Origin: JBIOHP01 sp044449065
Lineage (GTDB): Bacteria; Bacteroidota; Ignavibacteria; UBA10030; SZUA-254
Reading direction: 5' to 3'
Length of the DNA stretch: 64,000 nucleotides
Assembly: GCA_044449065.1 (NCBI GenBank)
Contig: JBIOHP010000022.1
Span: forward strand, 1 to 64,000
The notes beneath the pieces were generated by a model. The model saw nothing but the letters and a program-made list of their open reading frames with translations. It was not told the DNA's origin and ran no database searches. The translations under genes were made by a program, and so were the position numbers. Positions 51,195 to 60,670 of this stretch are shown piece after piece. Each line of letters starts with the position of its first letter. Position 1 is the first letter of the stretch.

Positions 51195-54100
51195 CTACAC
51201 TGCAATCTTATCGTTTTTGGGTAACTCTTTTTTAAATCGTATCGACAGCAACACCGGTAATATATAGAGCAGCAGAATACTTGAAAGCGAGAACCCCCCG
51301 ATAATTGCAATGGCAAGCGGCTGCTGCATTTGCGCGCCGGCGCCTAAACCAATTGCTAAGGGCAGGAGGGCAAAAATTGCCGCGAATGCCGTCATGATGA
51401 TCGGGCGGAAACGGATAGCGCCGGCTTCGACCAGCGCGTCGGTATATGACATTCCCGTTTTTTGGAATTTACGGAAGAAATGCACCAGGAATATTCCATT
51501 CTCCGCGACGATACCGACAATCAATATGCATCCCATGAAACTCGAAATATTCAAGTTCACATCGGTCACCCAGAGCGCGAATAATACGCCAAACAACGAT
51601 AGAATTGTGATGAAATATACCCATATCGGGATGCTGAGCGATTCGAATTCGAGGATCAATACAAGGAATACCAAGAGTGAAGCGGCGGCAAGAATTTTTG
51701 TGAGCGATAAAAATGATTCCTGTTCGGTTTCATACGTTCCGCCATAGGTTAGTGTTACGCCGGGAGGAAGGATCACGTTGTCGCGGATTTGCTCCTGGAT
51801 ATCCTGAATCGTGCTGCCGAGATCGCGACCGGATAAGCGCGCGGTCACCGCCACCATCTGTTTCAAGTTTTCCCGCGCAATTTCCGATTGTCCCGGATCG
51901 ATTACAATAGACGCCAGCGTGCCAAGGAGGTACGTACTCCCATTCGGGGAGAGAATACGGAGATTTGCAAGATTTTCCGCTCTTGTTCTGTAACTATCAG
52001 GAAGCCGGACGCGGACGCCAATCAACTTTTCGCCTTTCTGGATATTGGTAGCAATGCTTCCCTGGATATCGTTCTGGAGAATCTCCTGAAGATCACCCAC
52101 GGTTAACCCGGCTCTGCCGATTGCCTTCTCGTCGAAGTTGAGCACGTACGCCGGTCCGCTGATGGTGATGCCGTTGAAAGCGTCCACAACGCCCCGCACC
52201 GTATCGATTGTCCTCGTAATTGATTTTGCGGTCGATTCGATTAAGGTTCTGTTCTCGCCGAATACTTTTATTTCAATCGGCGATGGAACGTTGGTCAGAT
52301 CTCCCACCAGGTCTTGAATCGCCTGCCCGAATTCAATTCTCAGCGCGGGCTGCGATGTTTGAATTCTATCCCGCAGTTCATCAATAATTTCGTCGGCGGA
52401 TCTCTTCCGTTGTTTCTTGAGTTTTATCAGCATATCGCCGCTATTCGGTTCGGTCAGGAAAAATCCCAATTCGGTTCCCGTGCGGCGGGAATAGGTCTCC
52501 ACTTCGGGAATAGAGGTAATAATATTTTCGACGGCGTTGAGCATCCGGTGCGTTTCGTTGAGCGATGTTCCGGGAGGTGATACGTAATCCAGGATAAAAG
52601 CCCCCTCGTCCATCGAAGGCATAAATTCGCTGCCGATCTGCGTGTACAGGACATAACTTCCCGCGAGGAGAAATATAATGACGGGGATTACAAGTTTCCG
52701 GTGCGCCAACAAGAACCGGAGACTTTGTTTATACCAAAAATAGATTTTTCCTTCCGCTAAGGTTTCGTGGGAGGTATCGGTTTTCATCCGTATAAGCAAA
52801 CGCATCAAGAGCGGAACGAAAATAATCGAGAGGAAAAATGAAATAATCAGCGTCAGCGCCATGGTGAGCGAAAGCGACCGGAAAAAAGCGCCCGTCACGC
52901 CCGATAAGAACGCGAAGGGAATATGGATAACGATGGTTGCGGCGCTTGACCCTATGACAGCGGGAAGCAATTCCGGAACCGACTCCCGGATACCTTCCAT
53001 GATGCCGACTTTTTCGCGCTCGGCATGACGGAATGCGTTCTCCGCTATCACAATAACGTCATCGATGATGAGTCCTATCGATCCGGCAATGCCGCCTAAC
53101 GTCATGATATTCAGCGTCTGGTTGAAAACATACAGCATGAGGAGGGTTATTGCAACGGTAACCGGAATAACCAATCCGGCGATCAGTGTAAGCGGAGTGC
53201 TCCGTAAAAATATAATGAGAATGATTATCGCTAATCCCACGCCGATGAGGATGCTATCGCGAAGAGCGTCAAGCGAGTCGTTGATGATGAGCGATTCATC
53301 ATAAAAATTTGAAATATGGACCTGTGGCGGGATTTGATAACGGAGATCGGTTAACGCTTTTTTCACATCGACTGCGATTTGAACCGAGTTTCCTTCCGGC
53401 TGCCGGAGGATATTGATGAGAACCGCTTCCTTGTTATCAGCCGTGACGCGGATGTACTCGTCTTTTTCGTTTGGGGTTACCGCAGCTATATCGCTGAGGA
53501 TAACAGGAGTGTTTCCCCGCGTGGTTACAACGGAATTTTGCAAGGCATACAAAGATGCATACATATTATCCACCAGGGTAAGGTTGAGATGGAAATTTGC
53601 ATCCATGAAACCGACAGCGGCGACAAGATTTGTTTTTTGAAGCGCATCGGATACCTGGCGAATATCCAAATGATACGCGGCAAGCTTGAGGGGGTCGATG
53701 GTCACGAGGAACTCGCGGGTCCTTCCCCCGACAATACGGACTTGCGCGACCCCGCGAATGCGGCTTAATGCCGGACGCACCGTATAGAGCGCGAGATCGC
53801 GGAGTTCGACCAAACTCAAAGTATCGGACGTCAGCGAAAAGCCCATGATGGGGAAAAAAGTTGCATTCATCCGCTCAACGGTCACGTTCGCAGTGGGAGG
53901 AAGCTGGTTGCGGATGGAGGAGATTTTTGCCTGAAGCAATTGCTGACACAGAATAATATCGGTTCCCCAATCGAAATTAATTGAAATTTCAACAGCGCCG
54001 CGCGCCGTCTTGGAACGAACATTCCGTACGCCGGGGACAGAATTGATCGCTTCTTCCAGCGGTTTGGTTAGAGTTACCATTACACGCTCCGCAGGATCCT

Positions 54101-54257
54101 CGCCGTTATCCGCAAGCACGACAATGCGCGGAAAATTGATATCAGGGAAGATCGAAACCGGAAGATTCAGAGCGGCTGTTATCCCCGCGATCGATAGGAT
54201 GACGATTGTAAAGAGTATCGCACGGGGATGCCGTTCAAGTTTTTCGGTAAAGCTCAT
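51195..54257 (-). CDS. RND-family efflux pump, inner-membrane permease
   Basis: A 1020-residue AcrB/MexB/CusA-type proton antiporter. An N-terminal helix ('AILFTIVILSIAGITAALNL') is followed by two large periplasmic loops and twelve helices. 'GLIIDDVIVIAENAFRHAER' carries the proton-relay Asp pair in helix 4, and 'GIVAENGIFLVHFFRKF' lies in helix 10. The usual metal-binding Met triad of CusA was not recognised, so a hydrophobe/drug exporter (HAE1-like) is more likely. It overlaps the adaptor gene by four bases (ATGA) and completes a tripartite pump with the two upstream genes. Confidence 0.95.
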   Translation of the reverse strand: MSFTEKLERHPRAILFTIVILSIAGITAALNLPVSIFPDINFPRIVVLADNGEDPAERVMVTLTKPLEEAINSVPGVRNVRSKTARGAVEISINFDWGTDIILCQQLLQAKISSIRNQLPPTANVTVERMNATFFPIMGFSLTSDTLSLVELRDLALYTVRPALSRIRGVAQVRIVGGRTREFLVTIDPLKLAAYHLDIRQVSDALQKTNLVAAVGFMDANFHLNLTLVDNMYASLYALQNSVVTTRGNTPVILSDIAAVTPNEKDEYIRVTADNKEAVLINILRQPEGNSVQIAVDVKKALTDLRYQIPPQVHISNFYDESLIINDSLDALRDSILIGVGLAIIILIIFLRSTPLTLIAGLVIPVTVAITLLMLYVFNQTLNIMTLGGIAGSIGLIIDDVIVIAENAFRHAEREKVGIMEGIRESVPELLPAVIGSSAATIVIHIPFAFLSGVTGAFFRSLSLTMALTLIISFFLSIIFVPLLMRLLIRMKTDTSHETLAEGKIYFWYKQSLRFLLAHRKLVIPVIIFLLAGSYVLYTQIGSEFMPSMDEGAFILDYVSPPGTSLNETHRMLNAVENIITSIPEVETYSRRTGTELGFFLTEPNSGDMLIKLKKQRKRSADEIIDELRDRIQTSQPALRIEFGQAIQDLVGDLTNVPSPIEIKVFGENRTLIESTAKSITRTIDTVRGVVDAFNGITISGPAYVLNFDEKAIGRAGLTVGDLQEILQNDIQGSIATNIQKGEKLIGVRVRLPDSYRTRAENLANLRILSPNGSTYLLGTLASIVIDPGQSEIARENLKQMVAVTARLSGRDLGSTIQDIQEQIRDNVILPPGVTLTYGGTYETEQESFLSLTKILAAASLLVFLVLILEFESLSIPIWVYFITILSLFGVLFALWVTDVNLNISSFMGCILIVGIVAENGIFLVHFFRKFQKTGMSYTDALVEAGAIRFRPIIMTAFAAIFALLPLAIGLGAGAQMQQPLAIAIIGGFSLSSILLLYILPVLLSIRFKKELPKNDKIAV

Positions 54258-55249
54258 TGGATAATCCTCACCCGTGTTGAATCCGGCAAGCCGTAATGTC
54301 CCTGAACGATCACCCGGTCGCCTTCGGATAATTCCTTTGCGATAACCTGAACGACCGAATCCTGCCTGATGCCGACCCGGATATCGATCTTATGGGATAT
54401 TGAATCTTTCCCCACCACCATGACGCTTGTCGTATTGTTTTCATCATTTCGTAATAAGGCGGCAACCGGCGCGAGTAAAATTCCGGATTTTCTGCCGATG
54501 ATGAACGTCGCGTCGCCGAAGAGGGATCGCTGGAGATTGACGTTCGGCTCGCTGAACGTGATCTGCACATGCGCAGTTTGCTCAGTGGGATTCAGCAGCG
54601 GTTCGATGCGGTTCACGGTGCCTTGAAAAACTTTTCCCGGATGCATGGGGAAACGGATGACCGCATGTTGATCTTTTTTTATCGAAGCCAGGGATTGCGA
54701 CGGCACATCGGCGATGAAGACGAGCGAACGCGGATCGATGAGCGAGGCGATCGGTTCGTCTTCCGCCGCAAGCTCCATTTCGTTTTTTAATTTATTATTG
54801 AGGATGCCCGTAAACGGGGCAGTGACGAGCGCGGTATTGGCGCTTTCCCGCGTTAGGGCAAGAGCTTTTTCAGCTTCATCGCGTTGGGAAGGAGTAGCTG
54901 CGCTCCTGAGGAGTTTTTCCGCTCCTTGAATTGACGCCTGCGATTCCCTTGTTTGAATAGTTGCGACCGTTTCTCCTTTTCTGACAGTATCACCGTTAAA
55001 AAATTGAAACTTTGTGATCACGCCGTTGATCGGAGAGCGCAATTGCGATTCGCGCTGGTTGGTGGTGCTTCCGGAAGCCATAACCGTTTCATCGAGCGAG
55101 CCGGAGGTAATCGCAGCAACTTTCACGTCGACGGTGATTGAGGGCGATTTTTCGTCCTGTTCAGCCGGTTTTTTACAACCCATTATTACCAGCGCAAGCA
55201 TAAGAACGAGGATCGAGCGGACATAATGAGAATTAGTATTATCCCGCAC
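54254..55249 (-). CDS. RND periplasmic adaptor (membrane fusion lipoprotein)
   Basis: A 331-residue membrane fusion protein that bridges the RND permease and the TolC channel. The N terminus has a lipobox-like 'LVIMGC', so it is probably a lipoprotein. The lipoyl-type halves are 'SPINGVITKFQFFNGDTVRK' and 'TAPFTGILNNKLKNEMELAA', with a short alpha-hairpin between them. A beta-barrel and membrane-proximal domain follow. The compact hairpin suggests a short adaptor of the HlyD_D23 type. It is co-transcribed with the permease. Confidence 0.92.
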   Translation of the reverse strand: MRDNTNSHYVRSILVLMLALVIMGCKKPAEQDEKSPSITVDVKVAAITSGSLDETVMASGSTTNQRESQLRSPINGVITKFQFFNGDTVRKGETVATIQTRESQASIQGAEKLLRSAATPSQRDEAEKALALTRESANTALVTAPFTGILNNKLKNEMELAAEDEPIASLIDPRSLVFIADVPSQSLASIKKDQHAVIRFPMHPGKVFQGTVNRIEPLLNPTEQTAHVQITFSEPNVNLQRSLFGDATFIIGRKSGILLAPVAALLRNDENNTTSVMVVGKDSISHKIDIRVGIRQDSVVQVIAKELSEGDRVIVQGHYGLPDSTRVRIIQ

Positions 55250-55280
55250 GAGACCCCCTGCGATGCCTAAAACGCATCGC

Positions 55281-55323
55281 GTCCCCCTTTGCCGAAGGCA
55301 CCACCTTGTGGCGTAAGGGGGAC
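55281..55323. repeat. GTCCCCCTT palindrome inside the efflux operon
   Basis: GTCCCCCTTTGCC and GGCGTAAGGGGGAC arms with an inner AAGGCACCACCTT. It fills the 140-base gap between the TolC-like and adaptor genes. It may attenuate or stabilise the operon mRNA, or simply be a dispersed palindrome of the same style as those at 11.3 and 22.7 kb. Confidence 0.6.
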
Positions 55324-55389
55324 AAACGTAAGTTTGTAGATCGGAGATAACTTACATCGGGATATTTCATCATGCGAGAACGATCATTC

Positions 55390-56673
55390 TTATTGTCCGC
55401 TTAATTTGAGCGCTGTGGTAAACGAGGAATTTAATTCCATCAAAGTTTTATTATAATCGAGTTTGATTTCAACCAGGAGACGCTGCGCATCAAGCACCTC
55501 GAGGTTGGAACCGGAGCCGCCGGCAAATCGGGATTTCGCCAGCAAATAATTTTTCTCAGCTTCAACGATATTACGGGCGTACCCGCCGAGCGCGTTCCGC
55601 GCATACTGAATATCGGTGATGGTGGTGTTCCATTGCAGCTCAAGATCGCGGCGCTGGAGCTCAATTTGTTTATCGATAATCTGATTGGATAGCTCCTTCT
55701 GCTGAATACGCGTATCGATTCCGCCCCACGACCATATCGGGAAATCGAGATTGAGAAAGATCGAATAGCCGAAATTCTGGCGATATTCCGACGGGGTGAC
55801 ACCCAGCCACCCAACGTCGCCAGAGACAGAAACGGTGGGGAGGCGTTCTGCTTTTGCAAGAGTGATATCGTCCTCTGCCGAGATTTTTTCCCGCTTGAGG
55901 AGGAGCACATCGGGCGTATTTTCCACCGAGAATTGAGGAAGCGAGGTCGTATCCCCCACGCTCGCAAAGGCAATTTCAATATCCAGTTTGATCGGTTTGC
56001 CGATGAGTTTGTTCAATGCCATCTTATCTTTCGCTAATGTATTGGTTGCGTTGTCGACCTCAATGATAGCATTGTTTAATTCGACACGGGATTTTAATAC
56101 ATCATTGGTATTCACACTCCCGCCCTGGTGGAGTTGTTCGAGAAACGCGCTGTAATCATCCAGCCGCTGCTTAGTTTCGCGGCGAATCTGCAACTCGTTC
56201 CGTGCACGTACTATTTCATAATAGGCAGACCGGACTTCAAACGAGAGATCAATTTTCGATTTTTGGACAACTATGGATGACCGCTCGATTGCATTGGAGA
56301 CCTGGTGCGTCAGTGTGCTGCGGATACCTGCGTCGTATAATGGAATCCCCGTGGTCAATTGAAAACCGTACTCCCCGCCGTTCGTAACAACGTCGCTATA
56401 ACCATTATCGGGCGCATAGAGATAATGCGACCGGATAAAAAACGGGGGATACCGTAATGCCTGGACTTCTTTCAGATGGATCTCGTTTTGCTGTTTCTCA
56501 ATCTCACTGATAGATACAACCTGATTGTTCTGCCATGCCAAAGATATCGCCTGTTGCAGCGTTACGCTGTCAGTTTGCGCGATGGATGCGGTGACGAATA
56601 CGAACAACAGTATTCCACAACAGAATACGAAAATGAGTGTCAATTTCTTCTGGTCAGTTACTCTGGGCGTCAA
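55390..56673 (-). CDS. TolC-family outer-membrane efflux channel
   Basis: A 427-residue outer-membrane efflux protein. Signal peptide 'GILLFVFVTASIAQ'. Two repeats with long helices follow, for example 'VRSAYYEIVRARNELQIR' and 'WNTTITDIQYARNALGGYAR', as in TolC/OprM/CusC. The start codon is a TTG at 56673 with a weak GGAA upstream; no in-frame ATG precedes the signal peptide. It is the first of the three pump genes. Confidence 0.9.
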   Translation of the reverse strand: MTPRVTDQKKLTLIFVFCCGILLFVFVTASIAQTDSVTLQQAISLAWQNNQVVSISEIEKQQNEIHLKEVQALRYPPFFIRSHYLYAPDNGYSDVVTNGGEYGFQLTTGIPLYDAGIRSTLTHQVSNAIERSSIVVQKSKIDLSFEVRSAYYEIVRARNELQIRRETKQRLDDYSAFLEQLHQGGSVNTNDVLKSRVELNNAIIEVDNATNTLAKDKMALNKLIGKPIKLDIEIAFASVGDTTSLPQFSVENTPDVLLLKREKISAEDDITLAKAERLPTVSVSGDVGWLGVTPSEYRQNFGYSIFLNLDFPIWSWGGIDTRIQQKELSNQIIDKQIELQRRDLELQWNTTITDIQYARNALGGYARNIVEAEKNYLLAKSRFAGGSGSNLEVLDAQRLLVEIKLDYNKTLMELNSSFTTALKLSGQ

Positions 56674-56749
56674 TGTTTATTCCGAGAATGCCTCACAATA
56701 TACGATTTTTATTGAATACTTTTCAATGATCCGATTTTGAAATGTTTCC

Positions 56750-57283
56750 TTAGTCGTCTTCCTCGTCTTCTTTATCTTCTCCCTTTTCTTTTCCTTCTTT
56801 CTTTTCAGCATTAGTGTTTTTGACTATTTTGCCTGACGCATCAAAAACGACTTCCTTGGTTTTTTTACCGATACTAACCTGCATTTCATAATGCACGACG
56901 GTATCCCGTGTTACCCGCTCCGCTTTCACAATTTTAGCTCCGGCGTAATCTTTATTCAATGTCGTGTTGATTTCTGGAGGGAGAGAAGCGGCGTCAATAG
57001 TTTCTTCTATTTCAAACGCTTTGCCATCTGCGGTGTAGAGGATATCCCTGTTTGTTTTGCCATCGACACTTTCGATCTCAAAGTAGGTAGTTTTATTTTC
57101 CACTTCTTTACCGAGGCCCTTAATAACCGCCTTGGGATACGCATTCTGGAATGACGAAAGGACGGATGCGGGGAGATTTTTCTTTGTTATTTTCTTATCC
57201 TTCGCCGTCGAGGTTACCGAAATCGTTAATAAGCCCATCATGACTATTAGAACGACGCTTTTGGAAATCATTAGTTTGTTCAT
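56750..57283 (-). CDS. PepSY-like (DUF2874) exported protein
   Basis: About 177 residues with a signal peptide ('SVVLIVMMGLLTISVTSTA'). Two PepSY-like beta-lactamase-inhibitor-type units follow. Each has 'V..SF...YP.A.I.G....', 'YFEIES.DGK.' and 'VVFDASGKIVKN' style strands, and the protein ends in a very acidic Glu/Asp/Lys tail. AAGGA seven bases upstream of the ATG at 57283 fixes the start; the frame extends to 57337. Such proteins are often made next to OmpR-type two-component systems, as here, and may sense or protect envelope components. Confidence 0.8.
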   Translation of the reverse strand: MNKLMISKSVVLIVMMGLLTISVTSTAKDKKITKKNLPASVLSSFQNAYPKAVIKGLGKEVENKTTYFEIESVDGKTNRDILYTADGKAFEIEETIDAASLPPEINTTLNKDYAGAKIVKAERVTRDTVVHYEMQVSIGKKTKEVVFDASGKIVKNTNAEKKEGKEKGEDKEDEEDD

Positions 57284-57446
57284 ACTTTTTTCCTTAAATA
57301 TTTGGGGTTTTATTGATATATCATTTGTTTGTGTCAAATTAAAGATAGCAAGTAAAGATGAAATAAGGATGAAAATCTTAAATCTCTTTATTCCTCAACA
57401 TGGTTCGCTGCGGACAACTTCCCATTCTGATTTTTTTAGGGATTAT

Positions 57447-58844
57447 CTATACCTTAATGGGCAAAAAGATCGAAAAGGCGCTCCCTTCCCCGACCTTACT
57501 CTGGACGGAAATTTTTCCCTCATGGAGCGCGACCAGCCGATCGACAATCGCAAGACCGAGACCGCTGCCGGGGTTTTCTGTTCGCGAAGAATCTACGCGG
57601 TAGAACCTTTTGAAAATATTCGGTATGGCATTTTCAGGTATGCCGACGCCCTCGTCCGCGATACTGAGGGTCGCTGATTTATTCTCAATGTTAATGGGAG
57701 ATAGCGAGGCAGTCACTACCGTATCAGGGCAAGAATACTTTATGGCATTATCGAGCAGATTAAAGATAATGCTTTTTATTTTTTCGCGATCGGCAAATAT
57801 TTCTACCGGTTCTTCCAGATTGATTCTGATGCGGATTTTCTTTTTCTCCGCCATTGGGCTGACAAACTGGATGCATTCGATGAGAAGCTCATCGAGTCTG
57901 AAGATCTGTTTGGTGAGTGTAAGCTGAGAAGAATCGAGTTTTGCCAGCATCAAAAGTCCATCGGCGAGTTTTGTCAATCGGTCGATTTCTGCAAGGGACG
58001 TCTGGAGACATTCTTTCACCGAAGCTTCTGAAGTGTGCTGTGCGGCATATTCGAGCTCGCTGCACATGACCGTAAGGGGAGTCCGGATTTCATGGGATGC
58101 GTCGGCGATGAATTGCTTCTGGCTGTCGAATGAGGCGCGGATTCGTTCTATCATATCATTCAGTGTTTCGCCTAACGTTCTCACCTCGTCATGCGCGCGG
58201 GGGAGGGTCAACCGCCGGTGGAGATTTGAGCCGGTGATTGTTTTTGCCGTTTCCACCATGCCGAGCATTGGCCGGAAGGCATAGCCGGTGATAAAATGAG
58301 CAGCGATTGCCATCGACAGTAAGCCGCAAGGAATAATGATGAAAAATATTATTCTGAGCTGAAATAAATTATTTTCGTACTCCGATAGCGGAGAGGCGAT
58401 TTGCAGCGTCGAGACGTCGCGATCATTGACGTCGACGGGAACCCATATAGAACGGTACGCGCCCTCCCCGGCGATAATATCTTCAAAATGCCGGTTCTCG
58501 ATAAACGATCTTTCCCGCGCGAGGGCGGTTTTTCCGGAGATACTACCGTCGCCTGCGAGGATATTTCCGCTCCGATCAGAGAGCTGGATTCTGATTCCCG
58601 GAAAATTTTTTGAATAATTTCCGATTAAAATCTTCGGATCGGGACTTCCGGGTTCGTCTCCGCTCTCCTCCAGAATTGTTGATAGGCGCGCCGCATAACT
58701 TTCCAGTCGCGCATCGATTGTCGCCAGCTCCGCCTCCTTATAATTTTCATAGATATAGAATGCAAACAATCCAAGAATGACACCGGTTGCCAGCGTGTAG
58801 AGGAGGATGATTTTCGTCTTAATAGTGAGCATCGATCCGATCAT
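57447..58844 (-). CDS. Two-component sensor histidine kinase
   Basis: A 465-residue membrane kinase. Two membrane helices (about 10-30 and 165-190) flank a periplasmic sensor region. A HAMP domain follows, then the HisKA box 'FIADASHEIRTPLTVM' with the phospho-accepting His. HATPase motifs are N-box 'IFNLLDNAIKYS', G1 'DEGVGIPENAI' and G2 'GSGLGLAIV'. The ATG at 58844 lies eight bases after an AGGAG in the end of the response-regulator gene, so the two are translated together. It resembles CusS/QseC-type kinases. Confidence 0.95.
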   Translation of the reverse strand: MIGSMLTIKTKIILLYTLATGVILGLFAFYIYENYKEAELATIDARLESYAARLSTILEESGDEPGSPDPKILIGNYSKNFPGIRIQLSDRSGNILAGDGSISGKTALARERSFIENRHFEDIIAGEGAYRSIWVPVDVNDRDVSTLQIASPLSEYENNLFQLRIIFFIIIPCGLLSMAIAAHFITGYAFRPMLGMVETAKTITGSNLHRRLTLPRAHDEVRTLGETLNDMIERIRASFDSQKQFIADASHEIRTPLTVMCSELEYAAQHTSEASVKECLQTSLAEIDRLTKLADGLLMLAKLDSSQLTLTKQIFRLDELLIECIQFVSPMAEKKKIRIRINLEEPVEIFADREKIKSIIFNLLDNAIKYSCPDTVVTASLSPINIENKSATLSIADEGVGIPENAIPNIFKRFYRVDSSRTENPGSGLGLAIVDRLVALHEGKISVQSKVGEGSAFSIFLPIKV

Positions 58845-58846
58845 GT

Positions 58847-59524
58847 TTACGGCTCCTGATCCGAGAACATATATCCCGTGCCGCGAAGGGTGTGGATGAG
58901 AGGTTTCGTGAATCCCTTATCGATTTTCTGGCGGAGGAATTTAATGAATGATTCGATGACGTTGCTGCGGGGTTCAAAATTCATGTCCCAGATGTGTTCG
59001 GAGATCATTTCCCGCGACAGAATTTTATCGCGGTGCATCATAAAGAGCTCGAGCAGAGCGAATTCTTTTGCCGTCAGGGAAATCTCTTTTCCTTCGCGGA
59101 CAACCTTATGCGTGCTCGCATCAAGCGTAACGCCGAAACATTCGATCACCGCTTCGCGCACATCGGATTTTCTCCGCGTCAGCGACCGGATGCGCGCGAG
59201 GAGCTCGCCGATGTGAAACGGTTTCGGCAGATAATCATCGGCGCCCGAATCAAGCCCCCTGATTCTGTCGTTGACGTCGTCTAATGCCGTGAGCATGAGG
59301 ATGGGAGTGAGAATTTTTTGCTTTCTCAGATTCCTGCACGTGGTCCAACCGTCCTGTTTCGGCAGGAGAAGGTCGAGGATGATGATATCGTTATCATTTG
59401 TTTTGGCAAGTTCTTCGCCGTGAAGGCCATCGGACGCGGTATCGACTGCATACCCCTCAGCTTTGAGGGATTTGGAGATTGCCGCCGATATATTTAAATC
59501 GTCTTCTATTAAGAGAATGCGCAT
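58847..59524 (-). CDS. OmpR/PhoB-family response regulator
   Basis: A 225-residue regulator. The receiver domain has acidic 'IEDD', the phospho-acceptor Asp in 'IIILDLLLPKQDGW', and 'LMLTALDD' and 'DYLPKPF' (Thr and Lys switch residues). A winged-helix C-terminal domain follows ('LTAKEFALLELFMMHRD', 'RSNVIESFIKFLRQKI', 'TLRGTGYMF'). It is the first gene of an apparent minus-strand unit with the kinase, the PepSY-like gene and the efflux genes downstream, so it probably controls the pump. Confidence 0.95.
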   Translation of the reverse strand: MRILLIEDDLNISAAISKSLKAEGYAVDTASDGLHGEELAKTNDNDIIILDLLLPKQDGWTTCRNLRKQKILTPILMLTALDDVNDRIRGLDSGADDYLPKPFHIGELLARIRSLTRRKSDVREAVIECFGVTLDASTHKVVREGKEISLTAKEFALLELFMMHRDKILSREMISEHIWDMNFEPRSNVIESFIKFLRQKIDKGFTKPLIHTLRGTGYMFSDQEP

Positions 59525-59724
59525 CGAACTACCTGGTTTTCAATAAGATAACGAATATTTATGAAAATTTGATGAAAGGGGGATGGTTCGCCGGGTCCTT
59601 TTATATATAGAGCAAATTGATAATTCTCCAAACATTTTATATACTTATCGAGGGATGCGAGGGTGGTTTTTTAAATCCCTGCATATATGAAATTCATTAT
59701 CATCGTATTTAAGAGGAAATATCT

Positions 59725-60417
59725 ATGGAACAAAAACTGAAACCGCCGTACCTGAAGAAAATAGGCGAGCGCGGCGATATTGCCATCTGGGTGGTTGACG
59801 GCACGTACGTGCGGACCCATCTGGACGAGGAGTTCACCAACTACGGCCAGCACCTGGTGTTCGATTGCATTCCGGAGCATGAGTTCTGGCTCGATAAGGA
59901 AGCGAAGGAAGATGAAAGTAAGTTTTTCATCGATCATCTCTTGCTTGAACACCGGCTCATGAAAAAAGGCGTTCCGTACGACGACGCGCTGGAAGCAGCA
60001 GACCGGTTGGAGATGAAGGAACGGAAAAAAGCCGGCGACGTGCGAAAATTAACGAAGGGAAAGAATCTTCCCGACGGAAAAAATGTGCACGAGCGGCTCT
60101 GGAAAAAGCTTGAATCGGGCGTGAGCGTCTGGATCGTGAACGGGCGTCTGGTGCGGAGCGTGTTCGACGACGACTTTACCGAAGGCGGACATGACTACGT
60201 GTACGAGTTCGTTCCTCAAAATGAAGTATGGATCGACGACGACCTCGAAGAGGTTGAGCGTCCTTATGTTCTCCTCCATGAACTGCACGAGCGCAACCTG
60301 ATGGCAAAGGGCTTTCCCTACAGCAAAGCGCACGAGGATTCGAGCAAGATTGAATATCGCTACCGGCATCATCCCAACGAGCTTCATTTAGCCCTGGCGA
60401 ACGAAGGATGGGAATAA
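59725..60417 (+). CDS. Hypothetical protein with tandem duplicated domain
   Basis: A 230-residue protein made of two similar halves joined by a Lys-rich linker. Half one has 'IAIWVVDGTYVRTHLDEEFT', 'HEFWLDKE' and 'LEHRLMKKGVPYDDALEAA'. Half two has 'VWIVNGRLVRSVFDDDFTEG', 'NEVWIDDD' and 'LHELHERNLMAKGFPYSKAH'. The 'H-x-L-H/E..LM..G..Y..A' block resembles a small phage/polyvalent-protein-associated domain of unknown function. There is no signal peptide. AGAGGAA precedes the ATG. GC content seems higher than that of the flanks. The function is unknown. Confidence 0.75.
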   Translation: MEQKLKPPYLKKIGERGDIAIWVVDGTYVRTHLDEEFTNYGQHLVFDCIPEHEFWLDKEAKEDESKFFIDHLLLEHRLMKKGVPYDDALEAADRLEMKERKKAGDVRKLTKGKNLPDGKNVHERLWKKLESGVSVWIVNGRLVRSVFDDDFTEGGHDYVYEFVPQNEVWIDDDLEEVERPYVLLHELHERNLMAKGFPYSKAHEDSSKIEYRYRHHPNELHLALANEGWE

Positions 60418-60559
60418 CAAAATTATTTTACCGGCGATTTCTAAACGAATGATGAGGTTATGGCAGATGTAAGCTTTTGTTAATTAAGACTTTGAACAAG
60501 CCGGTTTCGTAATTCCCATATGAACCCGATTTTTTCTTTCTCCGGGACCCGGATTTTAC

Positions 60560-60588
60560 TTGACAACAACCCAATAAAGAATTAATTT
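60560..60588 (+). promoter_or_regulatory. Candidate promoter for the small sorting-domain gene
   Basis: TTGACA at 60560-60565, a 17-base spacer and TAATTT at 60583-60588, about 80 bases ahead of the ATG at 60671. The rest of the 250-base gap shows no gene. Confidence 0.5.
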
Positions 60589-60670
60589 GTAGAATAGCGT
60601 GTAGAATTGTTGAAAGATTATCTCCAGTAATTCAACGGCGTAAAATTTGTTTAAATTTTGAAAAGTTGTC

